DNA from: Diphasiastrum complanatum
Lineage: Eukaryota; Streptophyta; Lycopodiopsida; Lycopodiales; Lycopodiaceae
Assembly: GCA_029204225.1 (NCBI GenBank)
Contig: CM055112.1
Location: 26,563,864-26,627,863, forward strand
Reading direction: 5' to 3'
DNA length: 64,000 nucleotides
Shown here: one piece after another, positions 1 through 9,381 of the stretch
How positions within the stretch are numbered: the stretch's first letter is position 1
Layout: every line of letters starts with the position of its first letter
Translations under genes and position numbers: made by a program
The notes under the pieces: model-generated
What the model saw: the letters and a program-made list of their open reading frames with translations, nothing else
Databases searched by the model: none
What the model was told of the DNA's origin: nothing

Positions 1-225
1 TGCCAAAGCCAACCGTGATGTCAAAAATAAAAAATAATGACCTTCAATTTTTGGCTTACCAGGCCACCCGCCACTCTTTCACCAAATTGAAAGCCAAACT
101 GGCGTCGCTTAATGGAACGTCTGTATTGAATCAACCTAATTTTAGTTGGAGTACTAGGATTAAGGAGGGGTTGATTAAGTTATATGCAACAAAGGAAAAA
201 CCTGCTAGAAGTAAGAGATGATTCT
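1..225 (-). mobile_element. Fragment of copia 5' leader (copia-3 family)
   Basis: These bases resemble 53555-53700, the untranslated leader between the primer-binding site and gag of the copia-3 element. Shared stretches include the accaggcc...gcc block and the caattgaaagccaaa block. The fragment lies in the same orientation as copia-3, so its element would read on the minus strand. The small + strand ORF here is unlikely to be a gene. The family match was made by eye. Confidence 0.6.
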
Positions 226-1035
226 TGGACACTCCTTGGGACACATACTCACCAAGAAGTGTATGACCAGACTCTAAGGTACCCAAATGGTACGAGAAGA
301 TAATGAAAGATGCGAAGACGAATCAACTTGGATTTAGTTTGCAGGAAGAAGTGAGAAATCTCGACGATAAATGATGCAATTATTTACACTTGATCGAGAA
401 TGTTGTACTCCAAACAAATATCATATATCAACTTGAGATATCTCATGTGTACAAAAGCAATATTTGCTCTCATTTTGTGATAGAAGCTATTAAAAATGGC
501 ACATTTGTCACATTTCAATAGAGACATTGCCCTATCCTCATTTCTTCTTGAATTTGATATAAAAAATAATGTCAATTATTTCAAATCTTTATTTCGACCT
601 TTTGTACATATTTTTAAATAGCTCAGTAGAATGTTGAGGCTTCTTATGACCATTATATTAGATTTATAGATGCTTTGACTATTCCTATAATATCGTAAGG
701 TGCTCTCTCCTTCATGCACTTTAGTGACCTGTGCATTCTACTCCTTGTCACAGACTAAGATTAGAGAGGATGTATACCAAGCTTTTTGGACAATTTAAAA
801 ACTCCACATCCTATAGTATTTGCATATGAAATTATAGGTATCTCAAATACCAAAAAAAGTTTGTTTGTCTTTTTTTGTTATATTCTTCAAACTCCAAAAG
901 ATTTGGAGTCATTGAACTTCAAATAGTTTGAGACATCCACCTTTATTTCTCATTCGTCTCACATAGACGTAAGCCACTTTCTTATAGACACCCTTGAGAA
1001 AGATTATGACATCAATAATGTAGACACAAAGAAAC
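226..1035. other. No gene recognised
   Basis: AT-rich sequence with only short ORFs. It lies upstream of X remnant C and could contain the decayed 5' part of that gene, but I could not trace a convincing reading frame through it. Confidence 0.4.
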
Positions 1036-1700
1036 TGAGATAGACTTTTATTGGTTCCCATTTTTCTGTACATAAAGACACTTCTGATGTACAATCTAGG
1101 GACTTGTTCGATATGTCAAAATACTATGTCAATAATGATGTATATATTACTACTACAGACCTATGTAATTTTTTTGAATATCGTGAAGAAGAAATATTAT
1201 GTCTCCTATCTAGCACCGTTTTGAAATTCTTGAATATCACAACTTTTGAGACTAGTCATGATATGGTGCATGGTATCGAATATGAAAAAGATGAAGAATT
1301 TCTTAGTGGTGATATATTGCTTGTCTTCATAAAGCCCAATATATTTTTTTTTCTTATTTTGAAATTACATGTAATGTTGAATTCTTTATAAACATGGTTA
1401 CTTGATACCTCTTCCCGATGTATGCGAACTACTCTTATTATAGATGAATTTAATGTTCATTGAGGAAGTATCGAAAAGCACTGAAACTCATTCCATGGGG
1501 ACAATGAACTGGGCCATTACCTCAAGCATTTATAAATAAAATAAAATATGTAAGTTCAATCCAATTGGGGAGACATTGATTATGGTCGTAAAGGCATTGT
1601 CACATTACTTAGGAGGGCATAAGTTTATTAGAGCAAATATATCCATTTTCATTCAGAGATCTCATGTTTTGAATATTTTAGGCTATGGACAAGAGAATGT
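1036..1700 (+). pseudogene. Protein X, remnant C
   Basis: Third copy of the protein found at 7686-9135 and 60855-62380. The N-terminal core DVYITTTDLCNFFEYREEEI aligns with SYISFNDIEYVLILREDEI of copy B and EYVFIHDLQHILGLREDEM of copy A. Further on, HYLKHL and MVVKALSHYLGGHK (about 1510-1640) match HYLKKF and MAIKSLSICLGGHK of copy B. The reading frame has several stops, and the conserved DAFxMRxGGVR block is not visible. No transposase or histone piece was found next to it. Function unknown. Confidence 0.6.
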
Positions 1701-2282
1701 TTCTATCTTGTTATTCATTATATGGTTCATATATACAATTAAATGGTAATCAAGACAATCCTCATCTCCTAGATCCATTTTCAAGTAGAGAATTTTGTCA
1801 TGATAACACAACAATTGGACATGATGAGAATTCTGATGAACTAAAATGATTTTTTTTAAAATTATCAACAATGTAATTTTTACATCAAAAAAGACTACAA
1901 AGTCTTTTGTGAATATTTCTAGCTATTTTCTTGTTATATAAACTTGCATGATTTTCTAAACTTCTTATAATATGAAGATTTGGTTATTTGTCGAACTTGA
2001 ACTCTTCGATAGAAAAAATAATTGAGAAATGTAGCTTCTTTTGTCACTGGTTCCTCCATATCAGTGATGGAATCTTACTCGTGCTTGTGATATTCCATGA
2101 CTAGACACTCAGACTTCCATATGTATTTGCAAAGAATGTTGTATGATCTCTCAAGATATGTTGGACGAAAAGAAAATGTAGTGTTAGACATTACGATAAG
2201 TAATTCAAGAAAGAAAGTTTATTTATAATTATTGACCATGCAATGTGTGATGTAATCTAGCTCTCATGATTTTAATTCTACA
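1701..2282. other. No gene recognised
   Basis: AT-rich spacer between X remnant C and the copia fragment. No ORF of note and no repeat match recognised. Confidence 0.4.
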
Positions 2283-2734
2283 TCAAGAAACTCTACACAG
2301 GGTTGTTGTAGTGCTTGCTTGTAAATCTTTATAAATATGTCTTTTTTTAAGATTTGGCTTCTCCTTGGATCTTAATGATTCCCTTGGTGTGCTTGGTTGT
2401 AGAGATTGATGCTCTACACTTTCTTCTTCACTTGACTCCTCCTTGAGCCTTGCAGGATACTTGACACCAGCAACATTAGAGACACTTTCATCCACACTTG
2501 AAACAACATTCTTGACATTAAAAGCAAAACCAACATCCATGGATTTGAGATCTGGATGCTCCAATTTCTCCTCTTGAAAAACAAGCTCTTTCTTGGCTTC
2601 CATCACATCCAAATTGTGATTAGATCTAACACAAAGATCAAGCTTGAAAAGCCTACCATCTCTAATCCCTTTAGCAATGAAATTTACTTTCTTGATGACA
2701 AGGCAAGTATCGCAATCAAAATTGACATCACAGG
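2283..2734 (-). mobile_element. Ty1/copia pol fragment
   Basis: Reading on the minus strand from about 2734, the frame gives GIRDGRLFKLDLCV, like the segment between protease and GAG-pre-integrase in copia elements (compare GKLFKLDACV in the copia copies at 40.1 and 49.2 kb). It then runs into an acidic and serine-rich stretch (KEESSEEESVEHQSLQPS) of the kind that links integrase to reverse transcriptase. The pre-integrase and integrase core between these parts appear deleted. The fragment abuts an oppositely oriented gypsy fragment at about 2735. Confidence 0.5.
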
Positions 2735-3040
2735 ATAAGTCAACTGCTCACCCAATGTTTCATGTAAGCTGGTTAAAATTAAGTTTACATGAAGGTGATG
2801 TAGTTGGACCTAATGAGGATCTTACCCACTTGGAGGATTTATCACTTAGTGTATCTTTGGAACTTGAAAGAGTACTTAGAACCAGAGATAATCAATTGAG
2901 AAATTGTTCTATCTCTGAGTGCTTGATTAGGTGGAAGGGTCGGACTGAGGATGATAATTCGTGAGAAAGGGTTGAAAGCATAAAGAAGAATTTTCTTAGT
3001 TTCCACTTCTGAGGATAGAAGTAGTTCAAGGGGGGAAGAA
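2735..3040 (+). mobile_element. Ty3/gypsy chromovirus pol 3' end with chromodomain
   Basis: The translation contains HPMFHVSWLK, the typical end of a chromovirus integrase. It then gives ERVLRTRDNQLRN, SECLIRWKGRTEDDNS and ERVES, the pattern of a C-terminal chromodomain (x-L-I-R-W-K-G-x-x-E-D-x-x-x-W-E). The expected Trp after DDNS is a TGA stop (TGG to TGA). The frame ends just before a purine-rich tract (caaggggggaagaa, about 3027-3040), which fits the polypurine tract before a 3' LTR. All upstream pol and gag sequence is missing. The element belonged to the chromovirus branch, whose chromodomain is thought to guide integration into heterochromatin. Confidence 0.75.
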
Positions 3041-3390
3041 TGTTATGTCCATGTCCAATATGTGGGATTCAGCATAATTTGGCATGGATAGCCGGTACTC
3101 TAGTGTATAGGTTGTTAGTTAAGCCACGTCATTCTGGGCTTGGCCGATAATGTAATTAATAATCTTATGAGGGTCCATGTACTCCAATTGGACCTATGGA
3201 GATTTTGCATGGCGTTTGATGGCTTTTATGTCTATTTTCTTATTTTAACCATGCATTTTGATTTGTACAAGTCATGAGCAGATTGAGACCCAACCTCATG
3301 ATGACACTTGGCATGCCTCTACTTGACTAGCCTTTTCCAGTTTCACATTGCTTTGAGAAACAAGCTATTCTAAAGCACGAATTGGCTAAT
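3041..3390 (+). mobile_element. 3' LTR start of the chromovirus
   Basis: Directly after the polypurine tract the sequence begins TGTTATGTCC, a usual start for plant gypsy LTRs. The right boundary is uncertain. Either the LTR continues to about 4255 (the stretch 3430-4255 has U3/R/U5-like character but no clear end), or it is interrupted at 3391 by the terminal inverted repeat of copy A. No second LTR is present for comparison. Confidence 0.55.
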
Positions 3391-3428
3391 GCATTAGGGC
3401 CCTTTTTGGACTCAAAAAGGGCCTCTTC
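3391..3428 (+). repeat. Candidate left terminal inverted repeat, copy A
   Basis: Identical over 38 of 38 bases to the reverse complement of 12433-12470. The motif is itself nearly palindromic (ggccctttttggactcaaaa, then agggcc), so it could also fold into a hairpin. A related sequence (aactcaaaaagggccctac) lies at about 22861-22880, next to transposase remnant D. Confidence 0.5.
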
Positions 3429-3732
3429 ACTAATTATAATTAGTGTTAATGACGACACGTGTCCCAATAAAATATTGACAACTGAGAGGGAATGGTCCAT
3501 ATGACATGGCAAATTCAATGGTGCAGATTAAATCAAGCGTGGGCCCACAAAGTACACCTCTAACATTAACCCTAGATAAAGCAATAACTATGCCTACAAG
3601 TTAACATCAACTAGCCTGTCTATCTACTAGCAGCCATATCCTCTAAGTGAGCCTAGTCCTTATTTCAAATTTTGAATGTTCACAAGCTTGTATCTCTCAT
3701 CTCTCTCTCATTTTGTAGTCTCTCTCTAAACG

Positions 3733-3794
<62 letters not shown>

Positions 3795-4279
3795 GTATAC
3801 TCCACAAATATTCTATTTTTTTTTTATTTTGGTTCACCTTATCTGAAGATCTACACACTATTTCGCATATCCTACAATATCATTACATCATCCATTATGG
3901 CCTCTACTCAATCAAGGAAGCCCAAGAATCAACTAGCTTCCATTGTTGCACACATCAAAGTCCTAACTAGATGGATGCAAACACATCACAACCAACTGGA
4001 TGATGCATTTGACGGTCTAATTGCTTAGTATTAATAGCTATTCATATTCTACATCTCAAGGATGAAGATCAATCATCAAGTATTCAGTAGTTAGCGTTCT
4101 CTCTCAAGTTTGCGAGCTTGGACACTCTTGAGCATTCTAGCTAATTTCGTTAGAGTTGATTAGAGATTGCTATTGCGCTTACTGCTTATTAGCATTGTGC
4201 TTGATTCAGACTTATTTTTAGTCGCTCAGAGATAGCTTAGAGTACGCCCCATACATTTTCAACTTTTGACTGAGTTTAC
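3429..4279 (+). other. Noncoding lead region with CT microsatellite
   Basis: Contains a perfect 16-bp palindrome (actaattataattagt) at about 3429-3445, a long CT tract and a short ORF from about 3897 (MASTQSRKPKNQLAS...) that I do not recognise. It may be the 5' noncoding end of copy A or the continuation of the chromovirus LTR. Confidence 0.4.
3735..3789. repeat. (CT)n microsatellite
   Basis: Uninterrupted CT dinucleotide repeat of about 55 bases, preceded by shorter CT-rich stretches. The overlapping Ser-Leu ORF is a by-product of the repeat. Confidence 0.95.
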
Positions 4280-5820
4280 ATGCAACCATCGGGCAAAGGA
4301 ACTCACAAGGTTGCAAAGAGGAAGTGAAACAACCAAGACTACCATTGGAAAGGAAGGATCCACGAATTCAAGATCGACCAAAACGGCGAAAACCTTGCAA
4401 ATGTGCAACACGTATACATGCGTCGAGATATTTTATTGGATGTGGTTGTTGCTGATAGAACCATGCAGTCACATTGTAGGTCTCACCTCTTTTATTCTTG
4501 TGTTAACTATTATGTTTGAATTATTATTATGTCATTGTTATGGATAATAATGTTGCATTAATGCCTGGTGCAGATGTCTTTCCTTCAAATAGCTTCGACT
4601 GGCAAAACGTGAAGTCCTTCACTGGAAAATTCTCCGCCATACACGCCAAATATGGAGAACTAATATATGGTGGGTTGGCATCATCTGCCCTGATCAAAAT
4701 GGGCATTTTCTTTTACGATCACATGTACGAAGTTCCAAAAAAAAACTTTGGCCAAGGCAAATTAGCACCAATTTCTGAGCCTGCGATCGATTCTCACGAG
4801 TGGCCATATGTTGACTAACTGACTATTGAATTAACGCAGAGGCAACTTCTCAAAGAGATTACTAGTAATATGAAGCCAACATTCGAATCCAAACGAGTCT
4901 ACACTAGCATCTCTGTGCCAATCACCGTATTTGTTGCCATATTTAAGGTGGTCCCCTTTAGAAAAACAAACACGATGTGGGCATGGAAAGCAACAGAATC
5001 ATCACTATTGGATAACATATTTGTCGCATGAGATTCAAAGGAAATGGAGCATAAAGGAGATTTAATAAGGTGTAAGCTCTTTTGTGAAACAATGACCATA
5101 AGGTATCATATTTCACGTCAAACATGCTCCTTAAGTTTCATCTATAGGTGATATAAGTTTGGTCATGGCCGATGGGACCCTCTGGATGCGGAGACGAATC
5201 AACAAGAAGTGGAGATATCCATACATTTGCCCCATGATGAAATACGAGAAATTCAAATAAATAAGGAGTGCAGCCTAGAAGATCTTCGGCATATGCTTGG
5301 ATTGACTTTTGTTGATGTGCCAATAGATTTTGTCTTTACTCGTAATGGACAAAATGTGAGTCCCTAATTTCCATCAGATTCCTGAATTTTAAATAGTAAT
5401 GTTGAGTAAATATAGGATTATTAACTTTGTGTTTGGTTTTGCATATACGGAGACGAGCCAAAAAAGATCATGAATGTGTTTCATTTTTACAAACAGGGAC
5501 ATTAGGAGTCCAATGGGAATAAAGGATTTAATCTAATGAAAAATAGAAAACACAATTAGTTGGTTGCGTTTTGACTCTATTCTAAAATATTTGGTTATGT
5601 TTTGACTTTAATTTTGCGTTGTCACATTTTATATGCCTGTTACTACATTTGTGGATGTCCAAGGTTGAACCTTGTTAAGGTTTAAATCGTTTAGTGATAT
5701 GCATTTTAATACTATTACTGGTTTTCTTTGAAGGTTTCCGCTAACTGGCAATTAGGATTTTCACTCATGAGCATAGACAAGAACATACTATATTTGAAAA
5801 AGAGGCCAAAACTTTTATAG
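4280..5820 (+). pseudogene. Gene Y: unrecognised three-exon gene, decayed
   Basis: My model joins 4280-4475, 4574-5355 and 5734-5820, with introns gtaggt...gtgcag and gtgagt...ttgaag. The joined length (1065 nt) stays in frame and ends at TAG 5818. About 355 codons are broken by four in-frame stops (about 4325, 4816, 5029, 5153), each explicable as C-to-T change in CGA or CAA. Recognisable stretches are FTGKFSAIHAKYGELIYGG, AIDSHEWPYVD, LTQRQLLKEITSNMKPT, NTMWAWKATESSLLDNI and, at the C-terminus, CSLEDLRHMLGLTF followed by DFVFTRNGQNVSANW. The last part could be a ubiquitin-like fold, but that is a guess. It sits 150 bp upstream of the histone-like gene in the same orientation. I do not recognise the family, and there is no counterpart in copy B. 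Confidence 0.55.
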
Positions 5821-5847
5821 GGGAACTTACTAGAAATAAAACCCTTC

Positions 5848-5858
5848 ACTATATAAGG
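5848..5858 (+). promoter_or_regulatory. TATA box of the histone-like gene
   Basis: cactatataaggg is a strong plant TATA box, about 115-130 bp upstream of the candidate start codons at 5972 and 5987. A nearly identical box (ctctatataag) lies upstream of protein X of copy A on the other strand, suggesting a shared promoter style within the element. Confidence 0.6.
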
Positions 5859-5971
5859 GTGCTTGGGTCTTCATTTCTCCACTTCATCCCTTGAGTGTCA
5901 GAGTGTCAGTTTTTTTAAATTCTCTGTTTTTCATCTCTCGTGTTCTCTGATACGTTTTCAAAGGCTAACCA

Positions 5972-7219
5972 ATGTTGGAGGAAATGACACGGACGAAACA
6001 AACGGCTAGAGATCCCAGAGTGACTGCATTGCTCCATAGGGATGCACTAGCCACCCTCGATGAGAGAGAGAGACGGGAGAGCAGAAGCAGGAGTAGGAGT
6101 CGCAGCCCTATAGCGTCTCGGGAAGATCCGGCCACTCAGTGTGAAGCTGAGGAGGACATGGCCCATACAGCAGCTACACAGGAGGACCAGACTGAGCAGC
6201 AGTAGCAAGAAGACCAGCAGCAGCAGGAGGACCAGCAGCAGCAACAACCACCATGAGAAAGAAGCCCTCTCCCGACGGCAACTGAGCGGGAGGAAACAAT
6301 GAAGTTCCTAGATGAGGAGCTTGCGGCATCGGGTGAGTTGCCGGTTCTGAATGATTCTTTCTTCGACCCATTTCCACCAGCAATGGGCATGGACACATCA
6401 AATTTAGGCATATTGGGGGACACCACACCCACCGTGTCACCTCCAAGTCACGGCCCGGTGATGGGTCCGATGATGTCGTTGTTGGTGGGTGGTTCTGATG
6501 AGGGCACTCCGATGTCGCACACAACAAGGATGAAGCAGAAGGCGATCCATAGATGGTCAGAGAGAGGAGCACACGAGCGAAAGAGAAAGAATCCTCGCAA
6601 GGCAGGCTCTACATGAAAGCGACGGAACCTTGCAGCTCAGCAGCCATCACCACTGCCCACACCGCCAACATCGCCTCCACCACCTCCACCTCCACTGCCT
6701 CCGCCCCCACCACTTCCACCACCTCCTCCACCAACACCTCCACCACCACCACCTCCACCACCTCCACCACCACCACCTCCACCTCCACCACCTCCACCGC
6801 CTCCAAGTTCTGCCGTAGTTGGCCCAAGTAGGACCGTAGAGCGTGGCAAGGGTAGGCCGGCCCCTCGTGCAGCACCATGGGCTGGAAAGGAGCTCCGCAG
6901 GATGCAGCCACCACCTCATCGATTGCGTAGAAAGCGCAGGATCGCAAAGTGGCTCCAGGATATACAGAGCTATCAGAAGTCCGTAAAATTTTTGATCCCT
7001 AGGGCCCCTTTTGTGAGGCTTGTAAAAGAAATAGTCGATGAATTTTCCTTGGGGAACAGAGTTACGGCAGATGCGGTGTCTGCAATACAAGAGTCTGCGG
7101 AAATATACCTAATGCAGCTCTTTGAGGACTCATTTTTGTGTGCAGTGCACGGGAAGAGAGTCACAATACTCCCAAAGGATCTCCACCTAGCTAGAAGGCT
7201 AAGGAGAGAGCGCAATTAA
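5972..7219 (+). pseudogene. CENH3/H3-like histone-fold protein with long linker (copy A)
   Basis: One reading frame of about 415 codons, broken only by three stops (TAG 6203, TGA 6254, TGA 6614), all explicable as CAG or CGA C-to-T changes. The N-terminus from the second Met (5987) is MTRTKQTAR, matching the H3 tail ARTKQTAR except at position 1. It is followed by an Arg-Ser repeat (about 6080-6110), a Gln-rich and acidic stretch, a basic segment (ERKRKNPRK), a long polyproline tract (about 6665-6810) and a C-terminal histone fold (about 6945-7210). The fold contains WLQDIQSYQKS, FLIPRAPFVRLVKEI, NRVTADAVSAIQESAE, LFEDSFLCAVHGKRVTI and PKDLHLARRL. LIPxAPF is typical of plant CENH3 (canonical H3 has LIRKLPF), whereas LFED is shared with canonical H3. 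Ordinary H3 and CENH3 have about 136-180 residues, so the roughly 280-residue linker is exceptional. The ancestral protein presumably joined nucleosomes, and the polyproline block in the antisense direction gives meaningless polyglycine ORFs. Confidence 0.8.
6660..6812 (+). repeat. Polyproline-coding CCx minisatellite
   Basis: Tract of (cca/cct/ccg) codons giving about 50 prolines, interrupted by a few Leu, Thr and Ser, inside the linker of the histone-like protein. It is in frame with both the tail and the histone fold. Purity at the codon level suggests triplet slippage. Confidence 0.9.
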
Positions 7220-7463
7220 AAATATCATGTACATGATTTTATTTATGATATACTGAAGATTTGGTGTCAAGTATCTTGCAGAATTTCAGATTATGTGAAT
7301 GCAAATTGTTGTGATTGAGTTTAATATCTGATTTCAGTATTGTTTATGTGAATGCTGTCATTTGAAAATTTTAGTACCATCTATGTGAATGCAGTGATTT
7401 AAAATTTTCAGTACTATGGAAATGGTAGTTTCTTTAACCATGTTGTAGCTAAGATAGGTTTCC
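7220..7463. repeat. Degenerate tandem repeats downstream of the histone-like gene
   Basis: Three to four imperfect copies of a roughly 50-bp unit with the core tatgtgaatgcagt...atttgaaaattttagtac (about 7290-7425) lie between the convergent histone-like and X genes. No ORF. They probably form the 3' noncoding region. Confidence 0.55.
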
Positions 7464-7562
7464 ATGTCGTGGCATGAAAATCACGCCAGGGCGCGACCAG
7501 GGGCCGTTTGACCTGGTCAAATGGGCCCTGGTCGCGCCCTGGTGTGAAAATCACGCCACGGA
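7464..7562. repeat. GC-rich long hairpin between convergent genes
   Basis: Arms 7486-7505 and 7523-7542 are inverted repeats (ccagggcgcgaccagg...) with one mismatch in 20. The inner loop pairs again (tttgacc / ggtcaaa). Outside the arms, tgaaaatcacgcca is repeated directly, and the outermost cgtggc / gccacg pair again. It is strongly GC-rich in an AT-rich setting and sits in the tail-to-tail gap between the histone-like gene (ends 7219) and X (ends 7686). It could be a small nested foldback element or a structure at transcript ends. Confidence 0.85.
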
Positions 7563-7685
7563 AAAAAGAAAAGAAATCTTTATTAGAAAAAAAATTTAAA
7601 TTCTAAATTCAATGAATAAGCACATCATATAATTACAACAGAGAATTAGGAGAGTCCTCAAGAAAAAAAATGACAAAATCTTTAT

Positions 7686-9135
7686 TCACATTTGATCCAT
7701 TTCCTTCAGAGAGGACTTCAGCTTCTCTGATCGCTTCTCTGATGACAGTACTGGTTTTAACATTTCTAATGCTAATTTAGGAGCATCTCCCTCATCCTCA
7801 TAAGGGTCGATTAAACCCGAGAGAATGAGCCAGGTCTCGAATCCAGGGCAGAAATCATTCAAAATGGCTTTTCGGAGGACACAGTAAGCCTTTGGCGTTG
7901 ACGGTGACAAGTCCACCTCACCAATGTGCTTGAGAGTGCTTTGCATTTAAGAAGCTCTGTCGGTCCATCTGGGCTGTACTTGTTGCTGAAGCAGAAAATA
8001 AAGTTGTTGGGCAAGTTCCCAATGTAGTGGGCCATAGACCTGTCCAGAGTTCCTGCTTCAACTTTCTTCCGAACGCCACCCCTTCGCATTGCAAATGCAT
8101 CAAGCTCCATTGCGTCCTACATTTGGTTCAAATTATTGCAAAATGAGTATAATGAAGACAAACAAACATAACAAACACACACAAGTTGAATTGTTGGGTC
8201 AGACTTGCCTCGGTCCCTTCATCAATGTCTTCGGTTTGCGCAAGGTCAATTCCTTTGCCTTTGTACTTCACGTCAGCAGTTTTCCCTTCGAGTACCTTGA
8301 ATGGCCTCGTTTGAACTGGTGGTGGTTGAAGCATTTTCAATTGACAAAGCACTCTTGCCAGTGCTTGCTCGGTGGTGTCCGTGTCATGCCCGATCAGCTT
8401 CTCATACGTGTCGTCGGGCTGGGTGTGGTCGAAAGTGAAACTGCCATTCTACAAATTTACCAATGCTGTCAACATCTCATCTTCTCGCAAGCCGAGAATA
8501 TGTTGCAAGTCATGTATGAACACATACTCCTTTCCATCAATGATGATTGGAGCAAGGCCATGTATTCGAAGCACGACATCATCGGACTCATCTATATCTT
8601 TTGGCTCCGCTGATGTGGATGCACTTATTGCCTCTTGCTCTGCAGATAAATCTTCCTCTTCACCTAGGTCGTTCATCTCGTTCACCTGCTCACTAGGATT
8701 GTGTTTGTTGCTAGCCACAGTCGCTGGAAATTCATTAAGCAAAAAAATAACAGTAATCTCACCGGATAGAAACTTCTTTCCTACACTTTTAAGATCAAAA
8801 GTTTTCAGCTGATCCTTGGTCAGCTCCAAGTAATGATCGTTACCCAAGTGACTAATAAATCTGTTGAGACGAGCGATAAAGGGTCTATCTCCTTTTCATA
8901 TATAACTAAGCAAGTTATATGGAATCCACATGATAGTGGAGCCAGGAATTTGTAGGGCATAAGGCTTCAAAGTTTCATCTATATACTCACTCACGTACGT
9001 GAATGCATCTGTATTAGCCCGTAGAGTGGCAAGCGTGTCTATTCTACCGGTAAACATACAATAAATACGATCTAACTAATCTAAAAACTCTGTGGGGGCT
9101 AGCAGATTGGCCAACTCTATTTTAGAGGACGACAT
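7686..9135 (-). pseudogene. Protein X, copy A
   Basis: Starts at ATG 9135 (MSSSKIELANLL...). The frame runs through NRFISHLGNDHYLELTKDQL, an acidic Ser/Glu-rich segment (about 8610-8700) and the core EYVFIHDLQHILGLREDEM. A Pro-rich segment and KVLEGKTADVKYKGKGID follow. Then a probable intron (about 8116-8210, acceptor ccaaatgtag) leads to DAMELDAFAMRRGGVRKK and HYIGNLPNNFIF. A frameshift near 7930 precedes the C-terminus with LILSGLIDPYEDEGD. Three in-frame stops (about 9074, 8898 and 8449) are visible. Copy B at 60855-62380 has the same layout, including an intron at the matching place and its own stop shortly after the LREDE core. No known domain is recognised. The recurrent association with the transposase points to an accessory role such as DNA or chromatin binding, which is inference. 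Confidence 0.65.
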
Positions 9136-9259
9136 TGTTATGCAACTAAGAACACTAATTGACCAGCAAACTAGTAGTCTAATTGAACAAGACAAGCTAA
9201 ATTACGAGGAAAGAAATTTCAACAAAGCAAGAAGTGACAACAAAATGAAAACCCCCACT

Positions 9260-9270
9260 CTTATATAGAG
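9260..9270 (-). promoter_or_regulatory. TATA box of protein X, copy A
   Basis: On the minus strand, ctctatataagagtggggg lies about 125 bp upstream of the X start codon at 9135. It matches the box before the histone-like gene at 5848. Confidence 0.55.
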
Positions 9271-9381
9271 GGACGTGTTTTCAAAAATAGATAAACAATT
9301 TTTATTTATAACAACAATCCAGTTCGACAGTATTATTTATCACAAAGGAATATTCGAATTACAATTCAACATGAATTGTTT

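Noticed and set aside
6637-6849. Polyglycine, polyhistidine and polythreonine ORFs on both strands
   Set aside because: They are alternative readings of the CCx tract that encodes polyproline in the histone-like frame.
5972-7219. Ordinary host histone H3 gene
   Set aside because: The fold is highly divergent, the linker is far too long and three stops interrupt it; a canonical H3 would be nearly invariant.
5972-7219. In-frame stops read through or recoded
   Set aside because: Neighbouring genes also carry frameshifts and stops, so simple decay is more likely than recoding.
5972-9135. Giant-virus (NCLDV) insertion as the source of the histone
   Set aside because: No viral polymerase, capsid, ATPase or helicase genes; the neighbours carry spliceosomal introns and transposase motifs, and the histone resembles plant CENH3 rather than viral doublets.
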